Shown: positions 20,135 to 30,118 of the stretch, in pieces
How positions within the stretch are numbered: position 1 is the stretch's first letter
Layout of the letters: each line of letters starts with the position of its first letter
NCBI RefSeq assembly: GCF_018777395.1
Contig: NZ_JAFJYC010000001.1
Coordinates: 1,612,001 to 1,676,000, forward strand
Reading direction: 5' to 3'
DNA: 64,000 bases
Source: Candidatus Sodalis endolongispinus
GTDB lineage: Bacteria > Pseudomonadota > Gammaproteobacteria > Enterobacterales > Enterobacteriaceae
The notes under the pieces: model-generated
The model's input: only the letters and a program-made list of their open reading frames with translations
Database searches by the model: none
Told to the model about the DNA's origin: nothing
Translations under genes and position numbers: made by a program

Positions 20135-20942
20135 CTATTTCTGCGCGAGGATGTGCCTGGCATATTTCAAATGTGGTGGGCCAAGCATTGCTTCCGCGTC
20201 GGTTGTGATCCCCGGGGCATTATCCAGCTGTGACAGTACATGCCGCGCCCGAACGCGGTGCGTCTCTTGAGTGGCAAAGCCCTGATTGATGGGGCCTATT
20301 TGCGCGGGATGAATGGCGATTTTGCCGCTGAATCCCAGTTTGCGCGCCAGTACAATCTCGCTTTGCAGCAGCGTCTGATGATGCGGGGAAAAACAGGGGG
20401 AATCGATTGCGCGCAACCCGAGTCTCCTGGCGTTCAGGCATATTTCCGCTTTGATGGGCTGCAACTGCCGAGCAGCCAGCTGCGGATCGATTGCCATTGC
20501 GACGGCAAAATCGGCGGCGCCGAATATGACGCCCGCCAGACCGGTGGGAGCGGCAGATAAATGCCGCAGCTCGTAATAGCTCTCAAGGGTTTCGATAACG
20601 GCAAAAATGAGGCTGTGAGGGAAAATGGTGCTAACCAGCGAAATATCGCGCGCCAGCTGCGCTTTGGGGAGGATGACGATCATCGGCTGGAGAGCGTATT
20701 CCGTGAGAAATAGCAAATCCTGCAGCCCCTCAAGCGTGGCGAGGCGGTTGATCCTGACGGCGCCCGGTAACGGATGCCGGGCCGGGAAAACCGTTTTCAA
20801 GGCCACGCGGGCACTTGATTTCTGTTCTGTCGGAACGGCGTCTTCCAAATCAAAATGAATGACGTCTGCGCCATGGAGTTCACATTTTTCAACCAGTCTT
20901 TCTTTCAAAAGGGGATGCGCACAACCAGCTTCTCAATTCCAT
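20135..20942 (-). pseudogene. CitE-like (HpcH/HpaI family) C-C lyase, frameshifted near 5' end
   Basis: TIM-barrel lyase family of citrate lyase beta, malyl-CoA and beta-methylmalyl-CoA lyases. The natural start is ATG 20942 with GGAGGAAC upstream (MELRSWLCASPFERK), but one extra base near 20897 shifts the frame to a stop. The body resumes as LVEKCELHGADVIHFDLEDA with the Mg-binding and CoA motifs DLEDAV, AVRINRL, ILPKAQ, AVIETLESYYEL, FGAADFAVAM and KIAIHPAQIGPIN. A TTG at 20908 could start a 257-aa product lacking the first strand (RSWLF.P), which is part of the barrel. It is the first gene of the operon, read from the AT-rich region to its right. Confidence 0.82.
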
Positions 20943-21601
20943 TGATACTGTTCCTCCGTGCAGGACGTATAATGAAAATAATTAAGTATTATGATGTCTA
21001 TTATTAATTAAATATTTTTTAGAGATAAACTTTACTGCGCCGCTTAATCGGGATTAGGTCTACTAAATATGTAATAATAAAAAGCGTTACGCGCCATCAA
21101 AAAATTAAATATTGCATGAAAATGTGATTCTCATCACAAAAATAAATCAATAATTAGGTGATGTTAGTTTATTAAATATATAAGTTAATCGCTATAAGTT
21201 GTGAATGGAATGTGCGCGCCGGGCGGATATTTTGTCATGCCTAACACAGTCTTTGGGTTGAACGTCAGTTTTATTATTTAACTACAGAAAAGATTAATTA
21301 GATAACACCGTTATATGTTGTAATACCCTGCTGATATTAGGGAAGAGAAACTTCGTTAACATTGCGGCGTCGTTAACGATTGAAAAAGAATACCGTACGC
21401 ATTAACATAGCAGCGGCTGTGGCAAGGATGATTAGTCATCACAGAGTAGGTCGTTTAAGCGATTAACAGGTCATTGCATAAAACGATTCAGTTAATATTC
21501 TAATTATATTTATCGTACATTTGATGGTGCCGATGGCAACAGCATCTATAATTATGCCGATTGGGGAATGACCCCCTTCATTTGCAAATTTTGATACCAT
21601 T
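20943..21601. promoter_or_regulatory. AT-rich divergent control region
   Basis: About 660 bp without a gene, strikingly A/T-rich compared with the flanks (for example 20985-21185 is mostly A and T). It separates the minus-strand biosynthetic operon from the plus-strand second methionyl-tRNA synthetase, so it must hold both promoters. On the plus strand a TATAAT lies at 21547-21552, 50 nt before the synthetase start, with TTGATG at 21521-21526 (spacing 20, poor). On the minus strand a TTATAC lies just upstream of the GGAGGAAC of the lyase gene. AT-rich islands of this type are often bound by H-NS; that is inference. Confidence 0.5.
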
Positions 21602-23302
21602 ATGATGAAAAAGAAATTGATCACCAGCGCTTTGCCCTACATTAATGGTGTAAAGCACCTCGGCAATTTGGTGGGGTCGATTCTGCCCGCCGATATTCAC
21701 GCCCGATATTCTCGTCAGCAGGGCGAGACGGTGCTGTTTATTTGTGGTACCGATGAACATGGCGCGCCGGCGGAGCTTGGCGCTGCGGCCAGCGGAATGC
21801 CGATAGAAGCGTATTGTCAGCAAAATCATCGGCTGCAAAAAGATATTTACCACGCCTTCGACATCAGTTTTGACCATTTCGGCCGTACCTCTTCGCCGTC
21901 CAACCACCGTATAACGCAACAGGTTTTTTCCGCCATTGATCAGCACGGTTTTATCTTCTCCGATACCCTGCAGCATTTCTATTCCGTGGAGGATAAGCGT
22001 TTCTTGCCCGATCGCTATATTGAGGGGACGTGCCCGTTATGCGGCTTCACCGTTGCCCGCGGTGATCAATGCGATGGCTGCGGGGCGCTGCTTAATCCGG
22101 CGGAGTTGCTGGGTCCGCGCTCCGCGCTCACTCCTGGCAGTGAGTTGCAATTGATGGCAAGCCGGCATCTTTTCCTCGATCTCACCAAACTTGAGCCGGC
22201 GGTGCGGATCTGGTTGGAGATCCCACCCCCACTGGCCAGCAACGGTTAGGGGTATTGCACGTAAATGGTTGCAGGAAGGATTGCGGCCGCGCTGTATTAC
22301 GCGCGATCTGGTTTGGGGCGTCAACGTTCCCAAAGCGGGATTTGAGGATAAAGCGTTTTATGTCTGGTTCGATGCGCCGCTGGGATATATCAGTATGACC
22401 CAGGAATGGGCGTCGGCACAGGGACAACCTGAAGGCTGGCGCGACTGGTGGCAGCGGCCGGATGAGGTCGAGCTGGTGCAGTTTATGGCTAAAGACAATG
22501 TGCCGTTTCATACGGTTTTCTGGCCTGCGATGATGATCGACACCGCCGATACTTGGACTTTACAAGCTTTATTAAAGGTGTGAACTGGCTGACCTACGAA
22601 GGGGACAAATTCTCCACCAGCCGCCAGCGAGGCGTGTTTACCGGCGAGGCGCTGACGCTTTTTCCCGCTGATTATTGGCGTTATACCCTGTTTTGCATGA
22701 TGCCCGAAACCAGCGACACCGATTTCTATTTCAGCGCCATGGCGCAGGTCATTAACAAGGATTTGGCGGACAATCTCGGCAATTTCATCAACCGGCTGGT
22801 GACGCTTATCGTGACCAATTTCGACGGCGTGTTGCCGGCGGGTTATAGCGCCGACCCGGCGCTAAGTGAAGCGTTAGCGCAGGACGTAGCCGAATTCGAC
22901 CACCAGATGCAACTGTTGGAATTCCGCAAGGCCGGTGCCGTGATGCGGCGCGTGTGGACCCGTGGCAATGAATACATCACCCACCAGCAGCATTGGCGCA
23001 GGGTGAAAATCGACCCGTTGGCGTCGGCGCAGGTGCTGAAAAATTGCCTGGGGCTGCTGCGGGTATACAGTTGCGTGCTGGCGCCAATCGCACCCGGGAT
23101 CGCCGCGCGTATCCGCGCGATTCTGCCTGTCGACGGTGCGGTATGGCCGAGTGCGCGAGCGGCGCTGTAGCAGGACTGGCTGCAGCCGGCGCTGGCGATA
23201 AGCCCGCCGGCGGAAACGCTGATTCGGAAAATCAGCGAGGAGGACGTGGCGCAGTTAACGCAGCGGTTCGCGGGCAAGGCGCAGCAGCTGGCGGATTATT
23301 AG
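21602..23302 (+). pseudogene. second methionyl-tRNA synthetase, divergent type, broken
   Basis: Class I synthetase for methionine, about 565 codons originally. N-terminal SALPYINGVKHLGN holds the HIGH motif as HLGN; the zinc-knuckle cysteines lie in GTCPLCGFTVARGDQCDGCG; AFYVWFDAPLGY is conserved; and the KMSKS loop is KFSTSRQRGVF. KFxxSRxxGVF, FPADYWRYTLF and PETSDTDF are of the archaeal/eukaryal-like type rather than the E. coli MetG type. Frame changes occur near 22235 and 22555-22570, and TAG interrupts at 23168-23170 before the true end at 23302. The C-terminal EMAP-like dimerisation domain is absent. A housekeeping metG must exist elsewhere. Standing divergently next to a biosynthetic operon, it could have been a drug-resistant duplicate (inference). 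Confidence 0.85.
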
Positions 23303-23375
23303 TAAAGCTTGCTGTGACCGCTGCGCAAGCCTTGCGGCAGGCGTATACGCCTACATAGGGACTGACTGACAAGCA

Positions 23376-24140
23376 ATGGAGGGCAGGGTGACGACAGGCA
23401 GCAAACGCAGGGCGCTGGTGACCGGCGCGACAGAGAGAATCGGCCTGGCGTGCGCCGACGCGCTGGTTTGTGCCGGGGTGCAGGTGCTGCTGGTGGGCCG
23501 CAGCACGGCAAAAGGGTAGCGGGCTATGGCTAAGGCGCCTTTTGCCGGCAGCGATAGTCAATTCTATGCCGCCGATCTGGCGCGCGCTGAGGACGTGAAG
23601 TGCTTGTTTGATGATATCGGCGACCGCTGGGGCAGGCTGGATATCGCCATCAATAACGCCGGCATGGATGGTGCATCGTTCACCCGCTTGACCGATTATC
23701 CCGACGAGGCCTGGCATCAGGTGATGGCGCTCAATCTGACCAGCGTCTACCTCTGCATGAAGCGGGAAATTTCTTTGATGATGGCTACCGGCGGCGCTAT
23801 TGTAAATATTGCCTCCCTTGCGGGACTGCGCGTAAGCTATACTGGCGGCTGCGCGTACACCGCCAGCAAACACGGCCTGCTGGGGTTGACCAAATCCGCC
23901 GCGCTGGAGTATGCCCGACAGGGTATCCGCATCAACGCCGTTTGTCCCGGATTGGGCAGGACCGCCATGTCCGAGGCGGCGTTTGGCGATAAGCTCGACG
24001 AACACGGCGATATACACCCCATGGGGCTAATTTGTGAGGCCGAGGAAGTGGCCCGCGCCGCGCTTTGGCTGGCCAGTCCGGCGGCCAGTTTTATCACCGG
24101 CGTCAGTCTGCCGGTGGACGGCGGCACTATGGCCGGCTGA
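23376..24140 (+). pseudogene. short-chain dehydrogenase/reductase with amber at codon 48
   Basis: Classical SDR, 254 codons from ATG 23376. The cofactor loop TGATERIG (TGxxxGxG) is at residues 14-21, NNAG in INNAGMDG, catalytic Ser in IVNIASLAG, and YxxxK in CAYTASKHG. The C terminus SFITGVSLPVDGGTMAG is typical. The frame is continuous except for TAG at 23517-23519 (...RSTAKG then stop). An ATG at 23526 would give a 204-aa protein without the nucleotide-binding loop, so activity is lost without readthrough. The second acidic/basic cofactor position is in the damaged region (VGRS), compatible with NADP. It follows the broken synthetase by 73 nt. Confidence 0.85.
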
Positions 24141-24167
24141 TCTGCGCGGGGTGGATCTTTCACTCTT

Positions 24168-24218
24168 CGTTCGCGACGAGCAGGGGTAGCGCTGCTGAAT
24201 ATCCGTTCGCGACGAGCA
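24168..24218. repeat. 15-bp direct repeat, two copies
   Basis: CGTTCGCGACGAGCA occurs at 24168-24182 and 24204-24218, 36 bp apart, in the gap between the SDR and the next gene. No function is evident; it may be a decayed minisatellite or an operator pair. Confidence 0.6.
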
Positions 24219-24441
24219 CACGCCTAATCGGGTTATCCCGCCGCGGCGGGCGCGGAGCGACCGTCTAATGAGCGAACAGCGGCTTGTGCCGCACCCCGCC
24301 CTCAAGGATAACCGGCGAGGAGCGATAAGTAAGGCCGGCGCTCGCGCTAGACATACTCGGCGTCGAAAAGCTAACGCGGGATCATTGTTCCGCGTTAATT
24401 TATCGGCTAAAGTTGCGCTTTCTCACGTTGGGCATCACGAG

Positions 24442-24762
24442 ATGAACGATACGCGCCCTCTCAACGCGCTATTTGCGATCACGCTATTGCTGTTCGTCCT
24501 GTCCCGGCTGTTTGCCGATGGGACGAGCTGGCGTCTGCCCGTGTGGCAAGACGCGGCCGGCCCGCGGCAAATGAAGCAGAACCAGATTGCGCAGCAAACC
24601 CTGCGGCGTGCGGGCTACCGTTGCCCGTCGCCCAGCCAGTTGCGTATGGATTGGGACGGGGATTTACTGGTCTCTTGCGGCAATAAAGGCGTGGTTTACC
24701 AGGTGAAAGGCGTGATGAATGGCAAAAAACTCAAGGTGCAAATCGTCCGGGACAGCGATTAA
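24442..24762 (+). CDS. small predicted membrane-anchored protein
   Basis: 106 aa from ATG 24442; the frame extends upstream to 24268 but that part is Arg-rich and unlike the rest. There is one N-terminal hydrophobic helix (PLNALFAITLLLFVLSRLF), then a soluble part with two cysteines (YRCPSP and VSCGN) and a glycine/lysine-rich end (KGVMNGKKLKVQIVRD). The pattern suggests a small periplasmic or membrane-tethered domain with a possible disulfide. I do not recognise a family. A weak ribosome binding site precedes it. Confidence 0.5.
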   Translation: MNDTRPLNALFAITLLLFVLSRLFADGTSWRLPVWQDAAGPRQMKQNQIAQQTLRRAGYRCPSPSQLRMDWDGDLLVSCGNKGVVYQVKGVMNGKKLKVQIVRDSD

Positions 24763-24915
24763 GTCGCGGCTGCGATAGTCTTTTTACCCTGCGGACGGTT
24801 TGTTTAAGAGGGCACCGAGACGAACGCCTCACGGCGCGACCTCAGCGAAGGTTTCCGCACCTGGCCCCAACGTAATGCAGACTAATTATACTACCCATCA
24901 CCTGTTCCTGGAATT

Positions 24916-25763
24916 ATGCTTATGCTGAACGCCAATTGGGTGGATATCGCCAGGGATGATGATAGCCAGACAGAAACCATTCGCGCCCACTTTACCGGTC
25001 ACGCCTATGATGCACATTGGCACGACAGCTATCTCATCGGCGTCACCGAAGCCGGCGTGCAGCAATTTCATTCCGGGCGCATCAAGCATCAAAGCACACC
25101 GGGTCAGGTATTTATGCTGGCGCCGGGCGAAATCCATGACGGCGACGCGGTGGATGTCGCGGGCTTCACCTATCGCATGCTTTACTTGCCGGTGCCGCTG
25201 CTGCGTCAAACCTTACCGACCCTGTTTGCCGATGAGCCGGACCGATTTGAGCTGGTTTTTCCGCAAACGCTGGTGGACGATCCTCTGCTGGCGGGCGCAA
25301 CCTGGGAGGCGTTTAACGCGCTGCATCATCACGCGCCGCGCATGGTGCGTGACCATGCCCTACAGTGCTTGCTTGCGCGTCTGACACACGGCTATCCGTG
25401 GCGGAAGAAAGGGGCGCCGGCAAACGTCAGCCGTTACGCGCTGAACCGCGCCCGTGAGTATTTGTAGGCGCATTTCCACGAGGAGATCGGCTTGGATGCG
25501 CTGGCCCATGTCGCCGGCATGGACCGTTTTCGGCTCAATCGCGAGTTCCGCGCGGTGTTCGGTCTGCCGCCCATGCCTGGCTGGTGCAACTCAGACTCGT
25601 CGAGGCGCGCCGTTTACTGAGGCAAGGCATCTCGCCCGCCTTGGCCGCCGCGCAGGTCGGGTTCGCCGACCAAAGTCACCTGGGGCGCTGGTTCCGCCGC
25701 GCCTATCATATGACGCACGCACGCTATCGGTATTGGTGCACAAACGTTCCAGACGGCGCCTGA
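24916..25763 (+). pseudogene. AraC-family regulator, amber plus frameshift
   Basis: Transcription regulator with an N-terminal cupin sensor (HWHDSYLIGVTEAG, PGQVFMLAPGEIHDG) and a C-terminal double helix-turn-helix. The first frame stops at TAG 25465-25467 after ...LNRAREYL. The same frame then gives the first HTH (EIGLDALAHVAGMDRFRLNR), and near 25570 the frame shifts; the second HTH reads AWLVQLRLVEARRLLRQGIS, AAAQVGFADQSHLGRWFRRA, ending at TGA 25761. With both DNA-binding helices lost the truncated sensor cannot regulate. It stands just upstream of a DUF2000-like gene, a frequent pairing that suggests local control. Confidence 0.85.
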
Positions 25764-25809
25764 ATCCCCTCTTACTCTGACGGCCTGGTGATAATTCAGG
25801 AGCGTAGAG

Positions 25810-26265
25810 ATGAACAAGGTTGAGCAACAAGCCATTGCGGCGCCGTAACGTTGCGTCGTGATACTGAATCAGAGTCTGGACGCCGGGCGTGCGGCGAATG
25901 CGGCGGCGGTGATGGCGTTAACCCTCGGTCAGCGCCACCCCGCGCTGGTTGGCGAGGCGTTGACTGACGCCCGGCAGCGCGCGTGGCCGGGGCTTATTCC
26001 TATCGGTATTCCGGTGCTGGCCGCCGATGCGTTGCACCTGCAACGCCTGCAGCACGACGGCGTGAGCCAATCGCTGGATGTGGTGCTTTTTCCGGTAGAG
26101 GGGCAGGCCACCACCGACTATGCGCAGTTCCGCGCCGCCCTCGCCGGGCAGTACAGCGAGTCGTTTCAACTGCTGGGCATTGCCATCGCCGGTGATAAAA
26201 AGCGCGTACGCAAATTGACCGCGGGGCTGGCGCTCTATCCCGGACCTGTCGGCGGCGACGAATAG
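25810..26265 (+). pseudogene. DUF2000-like protein with early ochre
   Basis: ATG 25810 gives MNKVEQQAIAAP then TAA (25846-25848), then in the same frame RCVVILNQSLDAGRAANAAA, MALTLGQRHPALVG and IPIGIPVLAA, the start of a DUF2000/YbaK-unrelated alpha-beta protein often encoded beside AraC regulators. Translation could restart at GTG 25858 and give a 135-aa product lacking the first strand. The remaining sequence (AIAGDKKRVRKLTAGLALYP) is complete to the stop. Function of the family is not known to me. I count it as broken, but the lesion is the mildest in this block. Confidence 0.6.
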
Positions 26266-26439
26266 CGGGACGGCCGGCGATGGGGCGTCGCTAACCCGGG
26301 TCATGCCAGACACATCACGCCACACAATGGTCAGAAAGGGAAACGTCGCTGGGTTATGCTATAACTCTGGGCCGCCGCCGCAGCGCGTTTACCGGCTGCG
26401 CGACGGGCAGCATTTCCCTTTTTCGCTAAGGATCTCATC

Positions 26440-27459
26440 ATGAATACCTCCTCTCTCCCCGATCGTATGCAGATCATTGAGATTAACCAACCGGGCGGAC
26501 CGGAGCAGTTGGTCCTGTCGCAGCGGCCGGTGCCGCGCCCGGCGGCGGGATATCTGCTGGTGCGGGTCGCGGCCGCGGGGATCAATCGTCCAGACGTGTT
26601 GCAGCGCCAGGGGAATTATCCGCCGCCGGCCGGGGCTTCAGATATTCCCGGCCTGGAAATCGCGGGTGAGGTGGTGGCCGTTGGCGAGGGCGTCAGACGC
26701 TATACCCCGGGCGCCAGAGTGTGCGCGCTGATAGCCGGCGGCGGTTACGCCGAATACTGCGTGGTGCACGAAACCAATGCGTTACCGGTGCCGGGATCGC
26801 TGTCCTGGAACGAAGCTGACGCGATACCGGAAACGTTCTTTACCGTGTGGACCAATGTCTTTTAGCGCGGCCAGCTGAGCGACGGCGAGACGTTGCTGGT
26901 TCACGGCGGTACCTCCGGCATCGGTACCGTGGCGGTGATGCTGGGCAAGGCGTTTGGCGCGAAGGTGTTCGCCACCGCCGGGTCGGCGGCAAAATGTCAG
27001 GCGGTGATGTCGCTGGGCGCCGACGCCGCCATCAATTACCGTGAGCAGGACTTCGTGGCGGAGGTAAAACGCCTGACCGACGGCCGCGGCGCCGACGTGA
27101 TTGTCGATCTGATTGCCGGTGATTATGTGGCGCGCAACTATGAGGCGGCGGCAATGAACGGTAGGATTGTGCAAATAGGCGTGCAACAGGGGCCGGCTAA
27201 GTCGCTGAATCTGATGGCCATGCTGGCCAAACGGCTGACCCACACCGGTTCTACGTTGCGCGCGCGCAGCGTAGAAGAGAAAGCGGCCATCGCCGCGGAA
27301 TTGCAGCAGCAGGTCTGGCCGCTGCTTGCCGAGGCCAAGGTGCGGCCGCTGATTGATAACGTCTTTGCGCTGGCAGACGCCGCCGAGGCGCACCGTCTAA
27401 TGGAAAGCAGCGGCCATATCGGCAAAATCGTGTTGGTCATGCCGGCATTCGCCGGTTAA
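26440..27459 (+). pseudogene. quinone oxidoreductase (MDR family) with internal amber
   Basis: NAD(P)H-dependent quinone oxidoreductase of the zinc-less medium-chain family (PIG3/QorA-like), 339 codons. N-terminal catalytic domain: MQIIEINQPGGPEQLVL, AAGINRPDVLQRQG, YPPPAGASDIPGLEIAGEV. The cofactor loop is LVHGGTSGIGTVAV, and GADAAINYREQDF and IDNVFALADAAEAHRLMESS are family-typical. TAG at 26863-26865 falls between the domains (...TNVF stop RGQLS), probably a former CAG. The downstream half alone would lack the substrate domain. It has a clear own start, with AAGGAT upstream. Confidence 0.87.
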
Positions 27460-27547
27460 CGCCGTGGCCCATAGCCAACGGGCAGCGCCACGCGTCTTGG
27501 CTATACTTAACCAACCAGTGCCAAGACCGCCAACGGAGGACCCGAGT

Positions 27548-27745
27548 ATGAGCAGACAATATAAAATCGCCTATGAATGGCAAGAAGGGGGGCACCACCT
27601 CTTGCAGGAAGTGATTGTTGAAAGCGATAACGAGCTCACCATCGCCAGCGACGAGGTGACAGAGGCCTTGAAAAAGGCGGCGGCACACTCCGCTAATCAG
27701 CCGCAGGCGGCGGTGACTATACTGTCCGTTGTGCCTTATCCTTAA
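27548..27745 (+). CDS. small acidic protein of unknown function
   Basis: 65 aa from ATG 27548 with GGAGGA upstream. MSRQYKIAYEWQEGGHHLLQ, then EVIVESDNELTIASDEVTEA, then a hydrophobic end AAVTILSVVPYP. It reads as a compact alpha/beta fold with net negative charge and no signal peptide. Codon use is normal for the window. I do not recognise a family. Confidence 0.55.
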   Translation: MSRQYKIAYEWQEGGHHLLQEVIVESDNELTIASDEVTEALKKAAAHSANQPQAAVTILSVVPYP

Positions 27746-27832
27746 CACCATGCGCAAGTGATATCTTTACTTCTGCCTGAGTCCGTTTCATTATCGCTGC
27801 TGCGGTCGGTTTGAATGAACACTGAGCGGTAA

Positions 27833-28555
27833 ATGAAACGGAAATGGCAAGCGGGCGTCATGGCCCTGGTACTGCATACGGCGACCGCGCTCGCGGCGGC
27901 CAGCGATGAGCAGATAGCGGCGGACTGCGGCAAGATAGACGAGTTCGCCCGCTTGGGGGAAAGCGCGTTTTCACAAAGCGATATGCATCAAGCCGTAGAA
28001 CATTACACCGCTCAGGCTGCCTGGGGTGAATTTTGCCATTTGCCGCCGGCGGCGCTGGCCGGCGCCTATCACCATATCGCGCTAGCGCTCCTGCAGGCGG
28101 GTGAGCCGCTCAAGGCCCGCGCCTGGTTGCTGCGGATGCCGGAGGGTGATGCGCGCCGCGAAGCGCTTGAGGAGATTGCGCCAATAGTTGATCGCCTGCA
28201 GCCGGCCCTGGCCGCCAGCCCCATGGGGACTTATTGGCGCTATGCTGGCAAGGGCGTCTGGAGCACGCTGTCGGTAATGCCGGAGGGCGAAAGCTGGCGG
28301 ATTCGTTTTTCCGGTTATTACATGCCGCTGATGGGACTCTATTACGGGCCCAATATGGGACAGTTTTCCACCGTTACGGCTATCGATCACCAACAAGCAA
28401 ACTGGGCGTCGTAGCCGGACGGTAACGACCTCGGCTGCCGTGTAACGATGGCATTTCACCCTGATAGCGTCGATTTGGCGACGCTGGCGGGGGACTGCGG
28501 TTTCGGAATGAACGTGCGCGCCAGCGGCACATTCACACGGGTGACGCTGTACTGA
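27833..28555 (+). pseudogene. exported protein of unknown function, late amber
   Basis: 240 codons with an N-terminal signal peptide (MKRKWQAGVMALVLHTATAL-AAA). The mature part has two possible helical-hairpin (TPR-like) repeats: FARLGESAFSQSDMHQAVEH and AYHHIALALLQAGEPLKARA. A beta-rich C-terminal domain follows, with WYxxG-like motifs and paired cysteines. TAG at 28412-28414 cuts it after residue 193, but the same frame continues with LGCRVTMAFHPDSVDLATLA and GDCGFGMNVRASGTFTRVTL to TGA 28553. Likely periplasmic; no named family. Confidence 0.6.
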
Positions 28556-28743
28556 AATGATGGCGCAGCACAAATCGCACCATCGGCTTAAACAGCATAA
28601 TAACGGTTTGAATAATTATAATAACGCTATAAAAAGCCATAATAACGCTAATGCAAGGCCCCACCTCTGACTCTGACGATACGCCCTTAATTTATAATAC
28701 ACCGTGCCCGCATCCGGGGGACGAAACACTGTTGGAGTTTGTT

Positions 28744-29901
28744 ATGCCCATCGCACTGTTAGCGCTGGCGCTGAGCGCTTTTGCTATAGGCACCACCGAA
28801 TTTGTCATTATGGGGTTATTGCCGGAAGTGGCAGGCAGTCTCGCGGTCAGCTTACCGGACGCCGGCTGGTTTATCAGCGGTTATGCCCTGGGGGTCGCTA
28901 TTGGCGCGCCGATTATGGCGATAGTGACCGCGCGCTTGCCGCGCAAAACCTGTCTGGCGCTTTTAATGGTGATCTTTATTATCGGCAATGTGCTCTGTGC
29001 GCTGGCCTACAGCTATGGACTGCTAATGGTTGCACTGGTGGTGACCGCCCTGTGCCACGGCGCGTTTTTCGGTATCGGAGCGGTGGTGGCTGCCGGATTG
29101 GTCCCCCCCAATCGCCGCGCCTCGGCGGTTGCGCTGATGTTTACCGGTCTGACGCTTGCCAATGTGCTCGGCGTTACCGCCGGCACCTGGCTGGGGCAGT
29201 TGTTCGGCTGGCGCGCGACCTTTTGGTGCGTCTCCTTTCTGGGTGCGGCGGCGCTGCTGGCGTTGCTGGTCAGCTTGCCGGCGCAACGCAACGCCGCGCC
29301 GGCCAATCTGGCGCGGGAGATGGCCGCCTTACGCAACGGACGGCTACTGCTATCGCTGCTGATGACGGTATTTTTCGCCGCGGCGATGTTTACCTTGTTT
29401 AGTTATATCGCGCCGCTGTTGCTGCAGGTAACGCATATCAGCGATCGCGGCGTAAGCTGGACGCTGTTTTTAATCGGCGCCGGGTTAACGGTGGGCAATC
29501 TGCTGGGAGGGCGGCTTGCCGACTGGCGAGTGTCGGTGGCGTTGATGCTGAGTTTTGCATTAATAGCGTTATTTTCGGTGCTGTTCCGCTGGACCAGCGG
29601 TACGTTGTGGCCGGCGGAGATCACGCTGTTTTTCTGGGCGATGGCGACATTCTGCACCGTGCCGGCGCTGCAATTTAATGTCGTGGCCCATGGCGCCGAC
29701 ACGCCGAATCTGATGTCGACGCTGAATATTTCGGCGTTTAACATCGGCAACGCCCTTGGGGCATGGGTCGGCGGAAAAGTGATTGACGCGGGTTTTGGTC
29801 TGACCATGGTGCCGTTGGCCGCCGGCTGGTTGGCGCTGGGCGGATTGCTTATTTGCCTCATCACTTTCTCCCGTCCGCCGCGCCGTGCGCTGACCGCCTG
29901 A
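28744..29901 (+). CDS. MFS efflux transporter, YdhP/AraJ type
   Basis: Inner-membrane proton-driven exporter of the DHA1 branch, 385 aa with twelve predicted hydrophobic segments. Start ATG 28744 has GGAG 6 nt upstream; the frame upstream to 28651 is not membrane-like. Motifs shared with YdhP/AraJ: FAIGTTEFVIMGLLPEVA in helix 1, YALGVAIGAPIMA, CHGAFFGIGAVVAAGLVP, MFTGLTLANVLGVTAGTWLG (motif C-like) and LNISAFNIGNALGAWVGG. The substrate is unknown (sugars or drugs in relatives). Intact, unlike the genes just upstream. Confidence 0.85.
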   Translation: MPIALLALALSAFAIGTTEFVIMGLLPEVAGSLAVSLPDAGWFISGYALGVAIGAPIMAIVTARLPRKTCLALLMVIFIIGNVLCALAYSYGLLMVALVVTALCHGAFFGIGAVVAAGLVPPNRRASAVALMFTGLTLANVLGVTAGTWLGQLFGWRATFWCVSFLGAAALLALLVSLPAQRNAAPANLAREMAALRNGRLLLSLLMTVFFAAAMFTLFSYIAPLLLQVTHISDRGVSWTLFLIGAGLTVGNLLGGRLADWRVSVALMLSFALIALFSVLFRWTSGTLWPAEITLFFWAMATFCTVPALQFNVVAHGADTPNLMSTLNISAFNIGNALGAWVGGKVIDAGFGLTMVPLAAGWLALGGLLICLITFSRPPRRALTA

Positions 29902-29907
29902 GAGTGG

Positions 29908-30069
29908 CCGATGCCGCAGCGGGTCCGCCAGCCATCCAACGATGGCACCGGCACTGTCGCACCGGTGGTCGAGCGGGAGCGCAGCGTATCCACCCGCCGT
30001 ACCCAGTTGGCAACGGTGCTGCCGCACACTTGAGCCGAGTGGTAGCGACCGATGCCGCAGCGGGTCCGC
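29908..30069. repeat. 21-bp direct repeat in MFS-lysR gap
   Basis: CCGATGCCGCAGCGGGTCCGC at 29908-29928 and again at 30049-30069, 141 bp apart. The gap between the two convergent genes (29902-30118) is otherwise GC-rich with no recognisable gene. It probably marks a local duplication. Confidence 0.6.
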
Positions 30070-30118
30070 AAGCTTTTACCGCCGGCACCCGCGCCGCCGC
30101 GCCTGGGGCCCTGTGGTA

